Shown here: positions 43,474 through 52,771 of the stretch, in pieces
How positions within the stretch are numbered: position 1 is the first letter of the stretch
Layout of the letters: each line of letters begins with the position of its first letter
From: JAFAHS01 sp046728175
GTDB lineage: Bacteria; Desulfobacterota; Binatia; Binatales; Binataceae
Length of the DNA stretch: 64,000 nt
Assembly (NCBI GenBank): GCA_046728175.1
Contig: JBKPEA010000100.1
Location: 49,699-113,698 of the forward strand
Direction: 5' to 3'
Notes under the pieces: generated by a model
What the model saw: only the letters and a program-made list of their open reading frames with translations
What the model was told of the DNA's origin: nothing
Databases searched by the model: none
Made by a program: the position numbers and the translations under genes

Positions 43474-43755
43474 TCAGCCGCGTTTGTACACGATATAGCT
43501 CTCGGCGAACTTGGCGATGCGATCCTGCACCGACGCGGTCCGCTGCTTGCCCAGGAAGAACTGAACCAGTTCCTCACGGCCAATCTCGCCACCGGGACTC
43601 AGCAGGTCCACCAGCTCGTCGATTAGCGTGGGAAATTTCTCGCTCGGGATGTAGTAGTTCGCCCAGCCGAAGTTGCAGTGGCGATGGAGAATCTTCGCAA
43701 TGGTCTTTTCCAAGACCTCGCGTCGGCAGCCATCGTGATTCTGTTCGTCGCTCAA
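43474..43755 (-). CDS. Hypothetical protein
   Basis: A 93-residue protein, mostly helical in appearance, with IAKILHRHCNFGWANYYIPS, EKFPTLIDELVDLL and REELVQFFLGKQRTASVQD segments. No recognised family or catalytic motif. Its size, codon pattern and position between two minus-strand genes support it as real. The 3' end is 88 bases before the nitroreductase start. Confidence 0.6.
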   Translation of the reverse strand: MSDEQNHDGCRREVLEKTIAKILHRHCNFGWANYYIPSEKFPTLIDELVDLLSPGGEIGREELVQFFLGKQRTASVQDRIAKFAESYIVYKRG

Positions 43756-43785
43756 GTCGTCCGCTCCGTGCTCAGATTGATGCCA

Positions 43786-44670
43786 CTACGCGCCTTTCTT
43801 GATTTGGGTCGACGGCACGTCGTCCGCCCATCGAATCTTCCGATAGTCGAACCGCATGCTCTCGATAATATTAAACTTGACGATTTCGAAGTAGGGCGAG
43901 AGATCGAAATCTCGCGGCGTTATAAGGGTCGGTGAAACCTGCCGCCAGACGCCCGGCGGCTTGGCGGACCGCCGCGGCCACAGCGCGAGGCGCGAGGTCG
44001 GAATGGGATCATCGGGTAATTGCTCGTAGCGCGGCACGATTGGAAAGCGCACCCGGTTGAAGCACGAGGCGAGCAGGCTCGAACAGATCACCCGGGTCGG
44101 TTCCCCGCTGCCAATCTGCAAGGCGCTGCGGCGAAAGCGACGGGGAATGAGACTGATCGGCAGAAAGTAGCGGCCCAGATCGACCACATTCTTTACGTCG
44201 TAGGTGGCGCCCACACTCCGCAGCGCCTCGTCCAATACCTCCGCCAAGTCAGCCGTCGAGAGATTATACGGGCGGCAGACGCGGATGTTGAAATCCCGAT
44301 ACTTGGTCAACGGCGAGAGGACCACGCCGCGGTCCACCAGCGCCTCGACCAACAGGAAAGTCGCCTCTTCACCAAATTGCGCGACCAGCTCGCCGCGCTG
44401 CCGCGGGTCTGGCCGCAGCGGTTCGTCGCCGACAAACAGCGCCGAATGCGACCACGAGCTTTGGGTCAGGTACTTGATGCACTCGCTGATCCGCTCGTTG
44501 CCCTCTACCAAAACCACGTCGCCCTTGCGGATATGGCGTTTGAGGCTCGCCATGTCGTTGGGCGAATGGAGTTCGTAGCTCTTGAGTGGCTTGGTCAGAA
44601 CTCTGACCGCGACATCGGAAAGCCTCCGCCCCAGTCGAGCGAACAGATTCAATTTTCGCCGCTGGGACAT
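43786..44670 (-). CDS. YiiX/YebB-like permuted NlpC/P60 hydrolase
   Basis: Permuted papain-like (NlpC/P60, YiiX-type) hydrolase, 294 residues. The GDVVLVEGNERISE and SSWSHSALFVGD segments place the catalytic His, and RVICSSLLASCF carries the candidate Cys. Such proteins cleave amide bonds in cell-wall or lipid/peptide substrates. The ATG at 44670 was chosen because the N-terminal extension upstream is not family-like. No signal peptide is apparent, so a cytosolic or membrane-associated location is likely. Confidence 0.75.
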   Translation of the reverse strand: MSQRRKLNLFARLGRRLSDVAVRVLTKPLKSYELHSPNDMASLKRHIRKGDVVLVEGNERISECIKYLTQSSWSHSALFVGDEPLRPDPRQRGELVAQFGEEATFLLVEALVDRGVVLSPLTKYRDFNIRVCRPYNLSTADLAEVLDEALRSVGATYDVKNVVDLGRYFLPISLIPRRFRRSALQIGSGEPTRVICSSLLASCFNRVRFPIVPRYEQLPDDPIPTSRLALWPRRSAKPPGVWRQVSPTLITPRDFDLSPYFEIVKFNIIESMRFDYRKIRWADDVPSTQIKKGA

Positions 44671-44936
44671 TGAAGCGTAGATCGCATAAGACAATTTCCT
44701 GGTCTGCCCAGATAATACGGACTGATCACTCACGGAAACAAGCGATTTCCCAGTGAAATCAAGATAGTGCCCTCGCCGAGGTACTTTCCGCTCGTGCCGG
44801 CCGTGTCTCTGGGAGCGGCGGCTCGCAAGCTGTGGGGCTGGGATTCCTGCAGAATTGTCGGCCGCGTCATTTGGGGCGGAATCTGCGCAGCCGGGCAAGC
44901 GAGATCCGCCCTTCTGCGCGGGTCAGAGTAGGCAAA

Positions 44937-45965
44937 TCAGATCTTGAACTGCCCAACGATGGCATAAAACGGAACGTCGACCTTGCTCTGCTCAGGGTCG
45001 TCGGTCTTGATCGCCAGCTGCCCACGCAATTGACCATCCGGCGTGCCGCGCCGAAGCGTCACGGTAATGCGATATTCCCTGCCCGCCTTCACCGGATCGG
45101 CCGAAGCGACCACCGAAGGCGTCGAGCTGGAGATGTCGAGCACCTTCACGTCTCGGGGGCTGGAATTGGTGAGCCTCAAAATCCGGACGACGTCCTGGCC
45201 CTTGGGAACGATGCCAAATGAAACCTGCGCGGGGTCGAGCGTCAGGTCGCCGGCAACCGTCCCGAAGACATCGATCTGCAGCGGCGACCGGTTGGTAGTC
45301 ACCTTGATCGCGTCATCAAAGTTCCCCGCCGGCATGCTCGGCAGCAGCTCGACTTTCAGAACCGCGCCCGGCTTGCTGTCCTTGCGCGGTTCAATCGCAA
45401 CCTTGATCGACGGGCTCGCATTGCTGACCGAGCTGACCTTGAACCCTTTCTGCTCGGTCAGGTCATCGATCGTCACTTCCTGCGTCGCCGCGGTGCCCTT
45501 GCGAACCGTGCCGAAGGCCACCTGCGCCGGCGTCGCGGCGACTTGCTGGTTGACGACGCCCTGCATCGTCATCACTGCTTGCGGCATCGCAGGATCGTTG
45601 GTGAATGCGGTGATGGTTCGGACCTGATGCCCCTTCTGGAAATGAGTGTCGAACCCGACCGAGATGTCGGTCTCCTCGCCGGGCGCCAGATGGTTTTTGC
45701 TGGGCGACGCCGCCGTGCATCCGCAGGAGGTTTTCACACCGCGGATTTCCAGCTGACCCTGCCCGGCGTTTTTGATCTTGAAGACGTGCTCCACCATTTT
45801 CCCTTCCAGCGCGGTCCCGAAATCAAAGAGGGGATTGAGCACCTGAACCCTGGGCTGAGGGCCCGGCGGCGCAGAGTTAATTCCGGGAATCTGCGGCGGA
45901 CTCTGCGCGGCCGCGACGCCGCCCATCAGCACCGTAGCCAGCAAGGCAAGCAGAATTCGTCGCAT
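44937..45965 (-). CDS. Exported DUF1573 protein
   Basis: A 342-residue exported protein. Signal peptide (residues 1-21, ending AAAQ). The first DUF1573/Ig-like domain contains FDFGTALEGKMVEHVFKIKN and IRGVKTSCGCTAA, the family signature with the CGC pair. Two or three further immunoglobulin-like segments follow (e.g. VAFGTVRKGTAATQEV; VSFGIVPKGQDVVRI). Function unknown; likely periplasmic protein interaction. Last in the aroQ-accB-accC direction, 71 bases after accC, so possibly cotranscribed. Confidence 0.82.
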   Translation of the reverse strand: MRRILLALLATVLMGGVAAAQSPPQIPGINSAPPGPQPRVQVLNPLFDFGTALEGKMVEHVFKIKNAGQGQLEIRGVKTSCGCTAASPSKNHLAPGEETDISVGFDTHFQKGHQVRTITAFTNDPAMPQAVMTMQGVVNQQVAATPAQVAFGTVRKGTAATQEVTIDDLTEQKGFKVSSVSNASPSIKVAIEPRKDSKPGAVLKVELLPSMPAGNFDDAIKVTTNRSPLQIDVFGTVAGDLTLDPAQVSFGIVPKGQDVVRILRLTNSSPRDVKVLDISSSTPSVVASADPVKAGREYRITVTLRRGTPDGQLRGQLAIKTDDPEQSKVDVPFYAIVGQFKI

Positions 45966-46036
45966 AACGCGCTCCAATTTCCACGCGCACCAAGCACGCG
46001 GTCCCGAATTATCAATCCGTTCGTACTGAATGGCGG

Positions 46037-47422
46037 TCAAGAGGCTTTCGCTGCAGGCATTTCGCCGGTCGCGCGGGACGGGGCAGGCTCGTATCTCCTG
46101 AGAAAGCCCGTCGAAAAGTCGCCGCGGACAAAATCCGGGTCGTGCAGAATCTTGAGATGGAGCGGAATATTGGTCCGGATTCCGTCGATCAGATACTCGC
46201 GCAACGCGGCGCGCGCCCGCAGCATGGTCAGCTGGCGGGTCTCGGAATGGACAATCAGTTTTGCAACCAGCGGATCGTAGTGCACCGGCACCCGATAACC
46301 ATCGTAAAGGGCCGTCTCGACCCTCACGCCTAATCCCCCCGGCGGATGATGGTTTGAAACCACTCCGGGCGAGGGCAGATGCCTTTCCGGATCCTCCGCG
46401 TAGATGCGAAATTCCATGGCACAGCCGTTGAAGGTTATCTGCTTCTGCTTGAGGTTGAGCCGCTCGCCCTGCGCCAGCCGAATACTTTCCTTGACCAGGT
46501 CGATGCCGGTCACCATCTCGGTGACACCGTGCTCGACCTGGATGCGCGTGTTCATCTCGATGAAATAGAACTCGCCGTCTTGCGCGAGGAGAAACTCCAC
46601 GGTACCGACATTCGAATAGCCCACCACTTCGGCCGCGCGCACCGCTGCCTTACCCATCTTCTCGCGCCATCGCGGAATCAGGACCGGACACGGCGATTCT
46701 TCGATCACCTTCTGATGACGGCGCTGGATCGAGCAGTCGCGCTCACCCAGATGCTGCACGTTGCGGAAGTTGTCAGCGACAATCTGGAACTCAACGTGCC
46801 GCGCATGTTCGAGGTACTTCTCCAGGTACATGGTCCGCGAATTGAAGGCGGCCTCGCTCTCGGCGCGCGCCAGCGGAAACAGACGCTCGAGCTCCTTCAC
46901 GTCGCGCACGACACGCATCCCTTTCCCGCCTCCCCCCGCCGCCGCCTTGATCAGCACCGGAAATCCCAGCCGCTTGGCGTCCGCAAGCGCATCGCGGACC
47001 TCGGTAACACCCTTTCCGTCGCTCCCCGGAAGAACCGGAACGCCGGCACGCTTCATGATGCGCCGGGCGCGCGGTTTGTCACCCATGAGCCGGATGTGGC
47101 GAGCACGCGGCCCGACGAACTGAAGCCCGGACCGTTGACAGGCTTCCGCGAAATCACCGTTCTCGGAAAGAAAGCCGTACCCGGGATGAAGCGCGTCGGC
47201 GCCGTAGGTCAGCGCGGCGCTCAGAATCGAGGGGATGCTGAGGTAGCTGTCTTCCGCCGCAGGCGGCCCGATGCACACCGATTCATCGGCCATGCGAACA
47301 TGCAGCGCATCCTTGTCCGCCGTGGAATAGACCGCGACGGTCGGGATACCGAGTTCGCGGCATGCGCGGATTATGCGAATCGCGATAGTGCCCCGATTCG
47401 CGACGAGAAGCTTCTTGAACAT
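46037..47422 (-). CDS. accC: Biotin carboxylase subunit AccC
   Basis: Biotin carboxylase (461 residues) that carboxylates biotin on AccB with ATP and bicarbonate. N-domain LVANRGTIAIRIIRACRE, HPGYGFLSEN, the ATP-grasp Gly-rich loop KAAAGGGGKGMR, EFQIVADNF, the metal/ATP Glu in FIEMNTRIQVEHGVTE, and a C-terminal domain are present. First committed step of fatty-acid synthesis with AccA/D, or shared with the acyl-CoA carboxylase parts at 25-29 kb. Follows accB on the minus strand. Confidence 0.95.
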   Translation of the reverse strand: MFKKLLVANRGTIAIRIIRACRELGIPTVAVYSTADKDALHVRMADESVCIGPPAAEDSYLSIPSILSAALTYGADALHPGYGFLSENGDFAEACQRSGLQFVGPRARHIRLMGDKPRARRIMKRAGVPVLPGSDGKGVTEVRDALADAKRLGFPVLIKAAAGGGGKGMRVVRDVKELERLFPLARAESEAAFNSRTMYLEKYLEHARHVEFQIVADNFRNVQHLGERDCSIQRRHQKVIEESPCPVLIPRWREKMGKAAVRAAEVVGYSNVGTVEFLLAQDGEFYFIEMNTRIQVEHGVTEMVTGIDLVKESIRLAQGERLNLKQKQITFNGCAMEFRIYAEDPERHLPSPGVVSNHHPPGGLGVRVETALYDGYRVPVHYDPLVAKLIVHSETRQLTMLRARAALREYLIDGIRTNIPLHLKILHDPDFVRGDFSTGFLRRYEPAPSRATGEMPAAKAS

Positions 47423-47451
47423 TGGAACGTTCTAGCGATTGCGCTGGCGGC

Positions 47452-47928
47452 TCAGCCCACCTCGATCACCATCAAAGCCTGCCCGTACTCAACGGGCTGG
47501 GCGTTCTCGGCAATTATCCTCACGACCCGCCCGGAAGCAGGCGCTTCGATCTCATTCATCATCTTCATCGCTTCGATAATACAGACTGTCTGACCTTTGC
47601 GCACCGAGGAGCCTTCCTCCACGAATGGCGCGGCATCGGGAGACGGAGCACGGTAGAAGGTCCCCACCATCGGGCTCTCGACCAGCGTCTGGTTCGAATC
47701 GAGTTCGATCGCGCCCCCCTCCGCTTTGACGCCGACTTTCGCACCCGTCCGGCGCTTCCCGGGCTTGACCGACACCGCGGCGGGATGGGGCTGTGAATTG
47801 GGCTCGAGCGCGGAAGCTAGCGTGCCCCGAACCAGACGAACCTTGCCCTTTTTGTCTTCGATTTCGAGTTCGACCAGGCCGTGGTCGTTCATCAGGGCAA
47901 TCAGGGCCTTTATCTCTCGAACTTCCAT
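47452..47928 (-). CDS. accB: Biotin carboxyl carrier protein AccB
   Basis: BCCP of acetyl-CoA carboxylase, 158 residues. Contains the N-terminal helical region (MEVREIKALIALMNDHGLVE), a Pro/Lys linker, and the biotinyl domain with IIEAMKMMNEIEA; Lys in MKM is biotinylated. VGTFYRAPSPDAAPFV is the typical domain start. ATG at 47928 has a GGGGAAGGG site. Just upstream of accC (29-base gap) and downstream of aroQ. Confidence 0.94.
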   Translation of the reverse strand: MEVREIKALIALMNDHGLVELEIEDKKGKVRLVRGTLASALEPNSQPHPAAVSVKPGKRRTGAKVGVKAEGGAIELDSNQTLVESPMVGTFYRAPSPDAAPFVEEGSSVRKGQTVCIIEAMKMMNEIEAPASGRVVRIIAENAQPVEYGQALMVIEVG

Positions 47929-47977
47929 CCCTTCCCCAAGATCATGGCATGCCAACGCCCATGGCGCGAACGGTCTC

Positions 47978-48505
47978 CTACGGGGGTGCCGTCCTGGTCG
48001 ACAGCAGCGTCGCCGCGGCGCGCAGCGCCAGGTAGTATCCTTCTGCGCCGAACCCCATGATTCGGCCGACCGCCAGATCCGCGATGGTGGAATGATGGCG
48101 GAATGATTCGCGCCGGTAGACGTTGGACAGATGCACCTCGATTACCGGGACCGCGATCGCCGCAAGCGCGTCGCGAATCGCGATGCTCGTGTGGGTATAG
48201 GCACCCGGATTTACCAGGACCAGGTCGGAGCGATTGCGAGCCTTCTGGATGCGATCGACGATCGCTCCCTCGGAATTCGACTGAAAGCTATCGACCGAAA
48301 GACCCAGCTCGCGCCCCAGTCGTTTCAACTCCCGGTCGATATCGCGAAGCTGGATATGGCCGTAGACTTCCGGTTCGCGCTCGCCGAGGAGGTTCAGGTT
48401 GGGCCCGTGAATCACCAGGACGCGAATAGCTCGCCCGCTCTTGGCTTCGCCGTCGCCCCGGCCGCGCCCGGAACCATCCTTCTCCCGCGTCAAGTCCCCG
48501 CACAA
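47978..48505 (-). CDS. aroQ: Type II 3-dehydroquinate dehydratase
   Basis: Shikimate-pathway enzyme converting 3-dehydroquinate to 3-dehydroshikimate. The signature VIHGPNLNLLGEREPEVYG includes the catalytic Tyr, followed by NSEGAIVDRI, NPGAYTHTSIAIRDAL and EVHLSNVYRRESFRHHS (catalytic His). The first 27 residues are an unusual charged extension (TTG start); the true start may lie further in, as the family normally begins at the RVLVIHGPN strand. Next to accB-accC, an arrangement frequent in bacteria. Confidence 0.9.
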   Translation of the reverse strand: MCGDLTREKDGSGRGRGDGEAKSGRAIRVLVIHGPNLNLLGEREPEVYGHIQLRDIDRELKRLGRELGLSVDSFQSNSEGAIVDRIQKARNRSDLVLVNPGAYTHTSIAIRDALAAIAVPVIEVHLSNVYRRESFRHHSTIADLAVGRIMGFGAEGYYLALRAAATLLSTRTAPP

Positions 48506-48604
48506 CTCCTCGCGGCATTGAACCCTACCGCACCCTCGACTTCAAGTCGGTTCGCGCGTGCCAATTACGGTCAGGAGAAGCAGGAATCGCGGCGCGCACC
48601 GTAA

Positions 48605-48988
48605 TCAGTAGTACGCAATTTCGATCAGGTGCCGGTTGGGGTCGAAGAAGTAGACCGACTTGCATGCTCCGCGCGCCCCTCCGCTATCTCCGGGCCCACG
48701 CATGTTGCCAACCGTGTCGAAGGAGTCCCCATATTCGATTCCCGCTTCGCGCACCCTCTGGAAAGTCTGGTCAAATTCCTCGCGCGACATCGAAAACGCC
48801 AGATGCTCGCCGCCCCTGGTCCCGAAGGGGGCCAGTTGCAGCATGAAATCAGGCTCCACTTTGATAACCGAAAACGGTGTCCCTTCGCGCTCACCTTCTT
48901 GGGCGAAGCCGAGAATGCGGGTGTAAAAGGCGAGGCTTTTCTCGCGATCGTTCACGTTCAGAATGAGGTGGTCCAGACGCGTTGCCAT
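48605..48988 (-). CDS. VOC-family (glyoxalase/bleomycin-resistance) protein
   Basis: A 127-residue VOC fold protein resembling type I glyoxalase-like domains: LDHLILNVNDREKSLAFYTRILGF, then GGEHLAFSMSREEF and YFFDPNRHLIEIAYY, with metal-ligand positions His7, His65 (approximate) and Glu near the C-terminus. A frequent role is dioxygenase, epoxide opening or resistance, not determinable here. Divergently transcribed from the AraC regulator, 116 bases away. Confidence 0.85.
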   Translation of the reverse strand: MATRLDHLILNVNDREKSLAFYTRILGFAQEGEREGTPFSVIKVEPDFMLQLAPFGTRGGEHLAFSMSREEFDQTFQRVREAGIEYGDSFDTVGNMRGPGDSGGARGACKSVYFFDPNRHLIEIAYY

Positions 48989-49104
48989 TTGTGAACTCCT
49001 CGGTGCGGGCGCCGGCCGGCCTCGACCAAGCGCGCACGTCGCACGATATTGAATATTGGTTAGCGGTTCCGGGTTCTGGCGGTCTTGCGCTAAAGTGTCA
49101 ATTA

Positions 49105-49878
49105 ATGCCCATAAAGCGTCAGCGCTTCTTTGACCGACGCCACTACCAGATTCGCGCTGGATTCCCCACCGAATATGCGCACGGCGACATCGTCGAGCCG
49201 CATCGGCATCCGTGGCACCAGCTCACCTTCGCGTCGCAGGGAGTCGTCACCGTTACCACGCGCGAGGGCTCATGGGTCGTCCCGACGCATCGCGGCGTAT
49301 GGGTTCCGGCGCGCACGCGCCACTGGCTGGAGATGTCTGGACCGGTTTCACTGCGGGCGCTGTATGTCGCGCCGACCCTCGGCACCTCGCTGCCAGACAA
49401 ATGCTGCGTGGTCGAGATCTCTCCGCTGATGCGCGAATTGATTCTGCGGGTATCCGAACTCAAGGGACTCAACTCCGATATCCCGCTCCATTCCCATCTG
49501 GTACCGGTGATGCTCGATCATCTTCAGTTGATGCAATCGGACCCTATCCATCTGCCGCTGCCCCGCGACGGGCGCGCAAGGCGAATCGTGTCCCTGCTCC
49601 GACAAGAGCCTGCCAACCGAAGACCGCTCGGCGAACTCGCCAGGACCGCCGGCGCCAGCAAGCGCACCATCGAGAGATTGTTCAAATCGGAGACCGGACT
49701 TGGCTTCGGCAAATGGCGCCAACAGTTCCGCCTAGGTCATGCCCTGCGGCTGCTCGCCGCGGGTCAAGCGGTGACCAGCGTAGCACTCGATGTCGGCTAC
49801 GATAGCCCCAGCGCGTTTATCTCGGCGTTTCGGGTAACTTTCGGCCAAACGCCCGGAGAGTATTTCCGCTCCGCATAA
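49105..49878 (+). CDS. AraC-family transcriptional regulator
   Basis: A 258-residue regulator with an N-terminal cupin-like sensor domain (HRHPWHQLTFASQGVVTVTT; WVVPTHRGVWVPA) and a C-terminal AraC double helix-turn-helix (RRPLGELARTAGASKRTIERL; VTSVALDVGYDSPSAFISAF). The latter has the GYDSPSAF signature. It may control the divergent VOC gene. ATG at 49105, beginning just ahead of the sensor; the ORF extends upstream without family similarity. Confidence 0.9.
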   Translation: MPIKRQRFFDRRHYQIRAGFPTEYAHGDIVEPHRHPWHQLTFASQGVVTVTTREGSWVVPTHRGVWVPARTRHWLEMSGPVSLRALYVAPTLGTSLPDKCCVVEISPLMRELILRVSELKGLNSDIPLHSHLVPVMLDHLQLMQSDPIHLPLPRDGRARRIVSLLRQEPANRRPLGELARTAGASKRTIERLFKSETGLGFGKWRQQFRLGHALRLLAAGQAVTSVALDVGYDSPSAFISAFRVTFGQTPGEYFRSA

Positions 49879-50072
49879 TGGCTACTCCGGCGCACAGCGC
49901 GCGATGACTGAACGCGCCAACCGCTGGTCGCGCAGCCGCACACCTTCCAGAAGCTTGGCGCGCTTTCTCTTTCCGCCTAGTACCGGCGGGGGCGAGGGTG
50001 CGCCGCGCCAGAGTCCCCCCTTTTCGAGTGGATCGCGGGCCGGAGGACTCCGATCCAGGTTACCCAAGGCGG

Positions 50073-50924
50073 CTATCCTGCGGTCCGCTTCTTGAGCCCT
50101 TCCTGGTAGACCTCCCGCCGCCTGCGACCGGTCAGCCTCGCGACGATTGCGCTCGCCTGTTTCAGGCTGACTCCCTCTTCCAGCAGCAGGTCCACAGTGA
50201 TGGCTGGCGCCGCACGCGCGGCCGCGCCGGCAGCGGCACCCGCGACCACGATCGTGATCTCGCCGAGCGTCTGGCGGTTCTCGAATCTGGCCGCCAGCTC
50301 ACCGAGCGAACCGCGCACCGTTTCTTCGTAGGTCTTGGTAGTCTCGCGCAACACCGCGGCTTCGCGCTCCTTGCCGAAGATCGAAGCCATCGTTGCCAGG
50401 GTCCCACCAAGCCGGCGCGCGGCCTCGTAGAAGATCATGGTATGCGGTTCGCCAGACAGCGCCCCGAGCTCCTTGCGCAGCGCGCCCTCGCGCACAGGGA
50501 GAAACCCTTCGAACACGAATCGGTCGGTGGGCAGACCGGCGATCGACAAGGCCGCGATCGCCGCCGAAGGGCCCGGAACCGCTTTCACGACTATCGCCGC
50601 ATCGAGCGCCGCGCGAACCAGGCGGTAGCCCGGATCCGAAATTGCCGGCGTGCCGGCGTCGGTCACCAGCGCGACGCGCGCACCTCCTCTAAGTCGCGCA
50701 ACCAGGTCGGGCACGCGTCGTTCCTCGTTATGCTCGTAGTGCGAGAGCAGTTGCTTGCGCAGCCCGTGTGCGGCGAGGAACTGCCCCGTCCGGCGCGTAT
50801 CCTCGCATGCGATCAAATCGACTTCTTCCAGCACCTGCAACGCGCGGGCGCTTATATCACCGGGGTTACCGATCGGCGTGGCGACCACGTAGAGGACCCC
50901 GGGCGAATTTGTAGTGCTGCTCAA
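50073..50924 (-). CDS. rsmI: 16S rRNA (cytidine-1402 2'-O) methyltransferase
   Basis: RsmI methylates the ribose of C1402 in 16S rRNA. The 283-residue SAM-dependent TRAM/SPOUT-unrelated tetrapyrrole-methylase fold has the start LYVVATPIGNPGDI, ACEDTRRTG, ALVTDAGTPAISDPGYRLV, VPGPSAAIAALSIAGLPTDRF and EREAAVLRETTKTYEE. Divergent from purU, 84 bases between the starts. Cytosolic. Confidence 0.95.
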   Translation of the reverse strand: MSSTTNSPGVLYVVATPIGNPGDISARALQVLEEVDLIACEDTRRTGQFLAAHGLRKQLLSHYEHNEERRVPDLVARLRGGARVALVTDAGTPAISDPGYRLVRAALDAAIVVKAVPGPSAAIAALSIAGLPTDRFVFEGFLPVREGALRKELGALSGEPHTMIFYEAARRLGGTLATMASIFGKEREAAVLRETTKTYEETVRGSLGELAARFENRQTLGEITIVVAGAAAGAAARAAPAITVDLLLEEGVSLKQASAIVARLTGRRRREVYQEGLKKRTAG

Positions 50925-51008
50925 AACCGAACCGGAGTTGGGTCGTTTGTCCGGGGCTTAACCGCGACACTACAATGTGTTCGCCAGGCTGAAAAGGAAC
51001 AACCACCA

Positions 51009-51875
51009 GTGGCCGAATCGGAAAGGGCTATTCTTCTAATTTCATGCATCGATCGACCTGGCATCATAGCTCGCGTCGCCGGCCAGCTGTTTGATCTCGG
51101 CTGCAATATTATCACCTCAGACCAGCACACCGATGACGCCGACGGGCACTTCTTCTGGCGCATCTACTTCGAAAGCAGCCAGCGCCCGCTTTCCGAGCTG
51201 GCGGCGAATTTAACTGACGAGCTCCCCCGCCTGCTGCCGTGGGAGCAGTTACGGTGGCATCTCGATAACGCTGCCAGGCACGATCGGATGGTGATCATGG
51301 TCTCGCGCCTGGCGCATTGCATGATGGATTTGCTAAGCCGCTACCGCTTCGGCGAGCTCGAAGCCGAGGTCGTCGGTGTCATCAGCAATCATCCCGATTT
51401 GGAGCCGCTGGCGCGTCCCTTCGGAGTTTCCTTCGACGTGATTCCAGTCACGAAGGACAAGAAACCGGAGGCCGAGGCGCGGCTGCTAAGGCGTCTGGTT
51501 GAGCTCAAGGCCGATACCGTGGTGCTCGCACGCTACATGCAGGTTTTGTCCGGCGATTTCCTCAGGAAATGGCAGAAACCGATCGTTAACATCCACCACG
51601 GGTTCCTACCCGCGTTTGCGGGCGCGAATCCCTACCGCCAGGCGCATGACCGAGGGGTTAAACTAATCGGCGCCACCGCACATTACGTGACCGAAGAACT
51701 GGACGCCGGCCCGATCATAGCGCAGGCCACCACGGCGATTACGCATCGCGACACCATCGCGGACCTGGCGCGCAAGGGCAAAGACCTGGAAGTAGTAGCC
51801 CTAGCCAAAGCGGTGCGAGCGCACCTGCACAAGCAGGTGCTGATCCATCACAACCGCACCATCGTGTTCGAGTAG
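51009..51875 (+). CDS. purU: Formyltetrahydrofolate deformylase
   Basis: PurU releases formate from 10-formyl-THF, balancing one-carbon units. The 288-residue product has an N-terminal ACT domain (LISCIDRPGIIARVAGQLFD) and a C-terminal formyl-transferase-like hydrolase with VVGVISNHPDLEPLA, ARYMQVLSGDFLRKW, NIHHGFLPAFAGANPY and the catalytic Asp in TEELDAGPIIAQ. GTG start at 51009 with AAGGAA 10 bases upstream; the open frame continues into the antisense of rsmI and is not part of the gene. Confidence 0.95.
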   Translation: MAESERAILLISCIDRPGIIARVAGQLFDLGCNIITSDQHTDDADGHFFWRIYFESSQRPLSELAANLTDELPRLLPWEQLRWHLDNAARHDRMVIMVSRLAHCMMDLLSRYRFGELEAEVVGVISNHPDLEPLARPFGVSFDVIPVTKDKKPEAEARLLRRLVELKADTVVLARYMQVLSGDFLRKWQKPIVNIHHGFLPAFAGANPYRQAHDRGVKLIGATAHYVTEELDAGPIIAQATTAITHRDTIADLARKGKDLEVVALAKAVRAHLHKQVLIHHNRTIVFE

Positions 51876-51904
51876 CTCCCGGGTTCTGTGGCAGATTCGA
51901 CCAC

Positions 51905-52548
51905 GTGCCGTCGTTGCGCGAACTGTTCCCCAACAATCGGAGATGGGCGAGCCGGATAGAGCACGACCACCCCGGTTTCTTCAGCCAGCTGGCTGCACAG
52001 CAGGCGCCCGAGTTGCTCTGGACCGGAAGCTCTGACAGCCGCGTGCCCGCCAATCAGATCGTCGACCTGATGCCGGGCGAGGTCTTCGTCCACCGCAAGA
52101 TCGCGAACGTCGTCGACCACGCCGACCGAAATTGCCTGGCGGTTATCCAGTCCGCGGTCGGCAAGCTACGCGTAAAGCACATCATGGTGCTCGGCCATCA
52201 TGGGTGTGGTGGGGTCCGCGCCGCTCTGGAACCTTACCGGGAAGGTCTGTCGACGACTGGCTGGCTCCGATTCGTGCCCTCCACCCCAGCCACCGCGCGT
52301 TCTTCGACCTGTGCCCCGGCGAAAGCGTGCGCTGGGACAAGCTCTGCGAGCTCAACGTGCCGGAGCAGGCCCGCAGCCTGTCGCAAACCACCTTGGTGCG
52401 AGAGGCATGGGCGCGCGGCCAGGATCTGATGGTCCACGGCTGGATCTATTCAGTCGCGGACGGGTATCTTCGCGACCTCGAGGTCACGGTCGCCAACGCG
52501 GAGCAGGCAAAAACGGCCTTCGCAGCAAGACTCGCGCAACTGCTGTAG
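51905..52548 (+). pseudogene. Decayed beta-carbonic anhydrase (frameshift and Cys-to-Ser at a zinc ligand)
   Basis: A beta-carbonic anhydrase frame starting at GTG 51905. The core matches the family: SDSRVPANQIVDLMPGEVFVHRKIANVV and GHHGCGGV (His98, Cys101). Asp44 and Arg46 are kept, but the first zinc ligand, Cys42 in E. coli Can numbering, is Ser (AGC at 52028-52030). After residue 114 the frame breaks: the C-terminal half (VDDWLAPIRALHPSHRAFFD onward) continues in another frame from about 52249 to 52548, i.e. a -1 shift. Two independent lesions point to a non-functional gene; a sequencing or assembly error could explain the frameshift but not the Ser. Confidence 0.8.
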
Positions 52549-52771
52549 CTTCCTCCGCCTCGAGCGAGGGTTTAACGTTTGGTCTTGCGTCCCTCGCCCG
52601 AGGATGACGCCAAGTGCGGCTGGTGCCGCGACCTCCCCGCCCCCTCACACGCATCGCTGCGCGCTTAAGCGCGTGGCGCGCCATCGGTTGACTTCCTGCC
52701 GAGATTGGCTCGCGTGCCGCCCGGAGACGGACCCGAAACGGCGCGCGCTTCGCTAGTTCGAGGAAGGCCGC

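Noticed and set aside
49998..51008. Long extension upstream of purU
   Set aside because: It is antisense to rsmI; the ACT domain begins right after the GTG at 51009.
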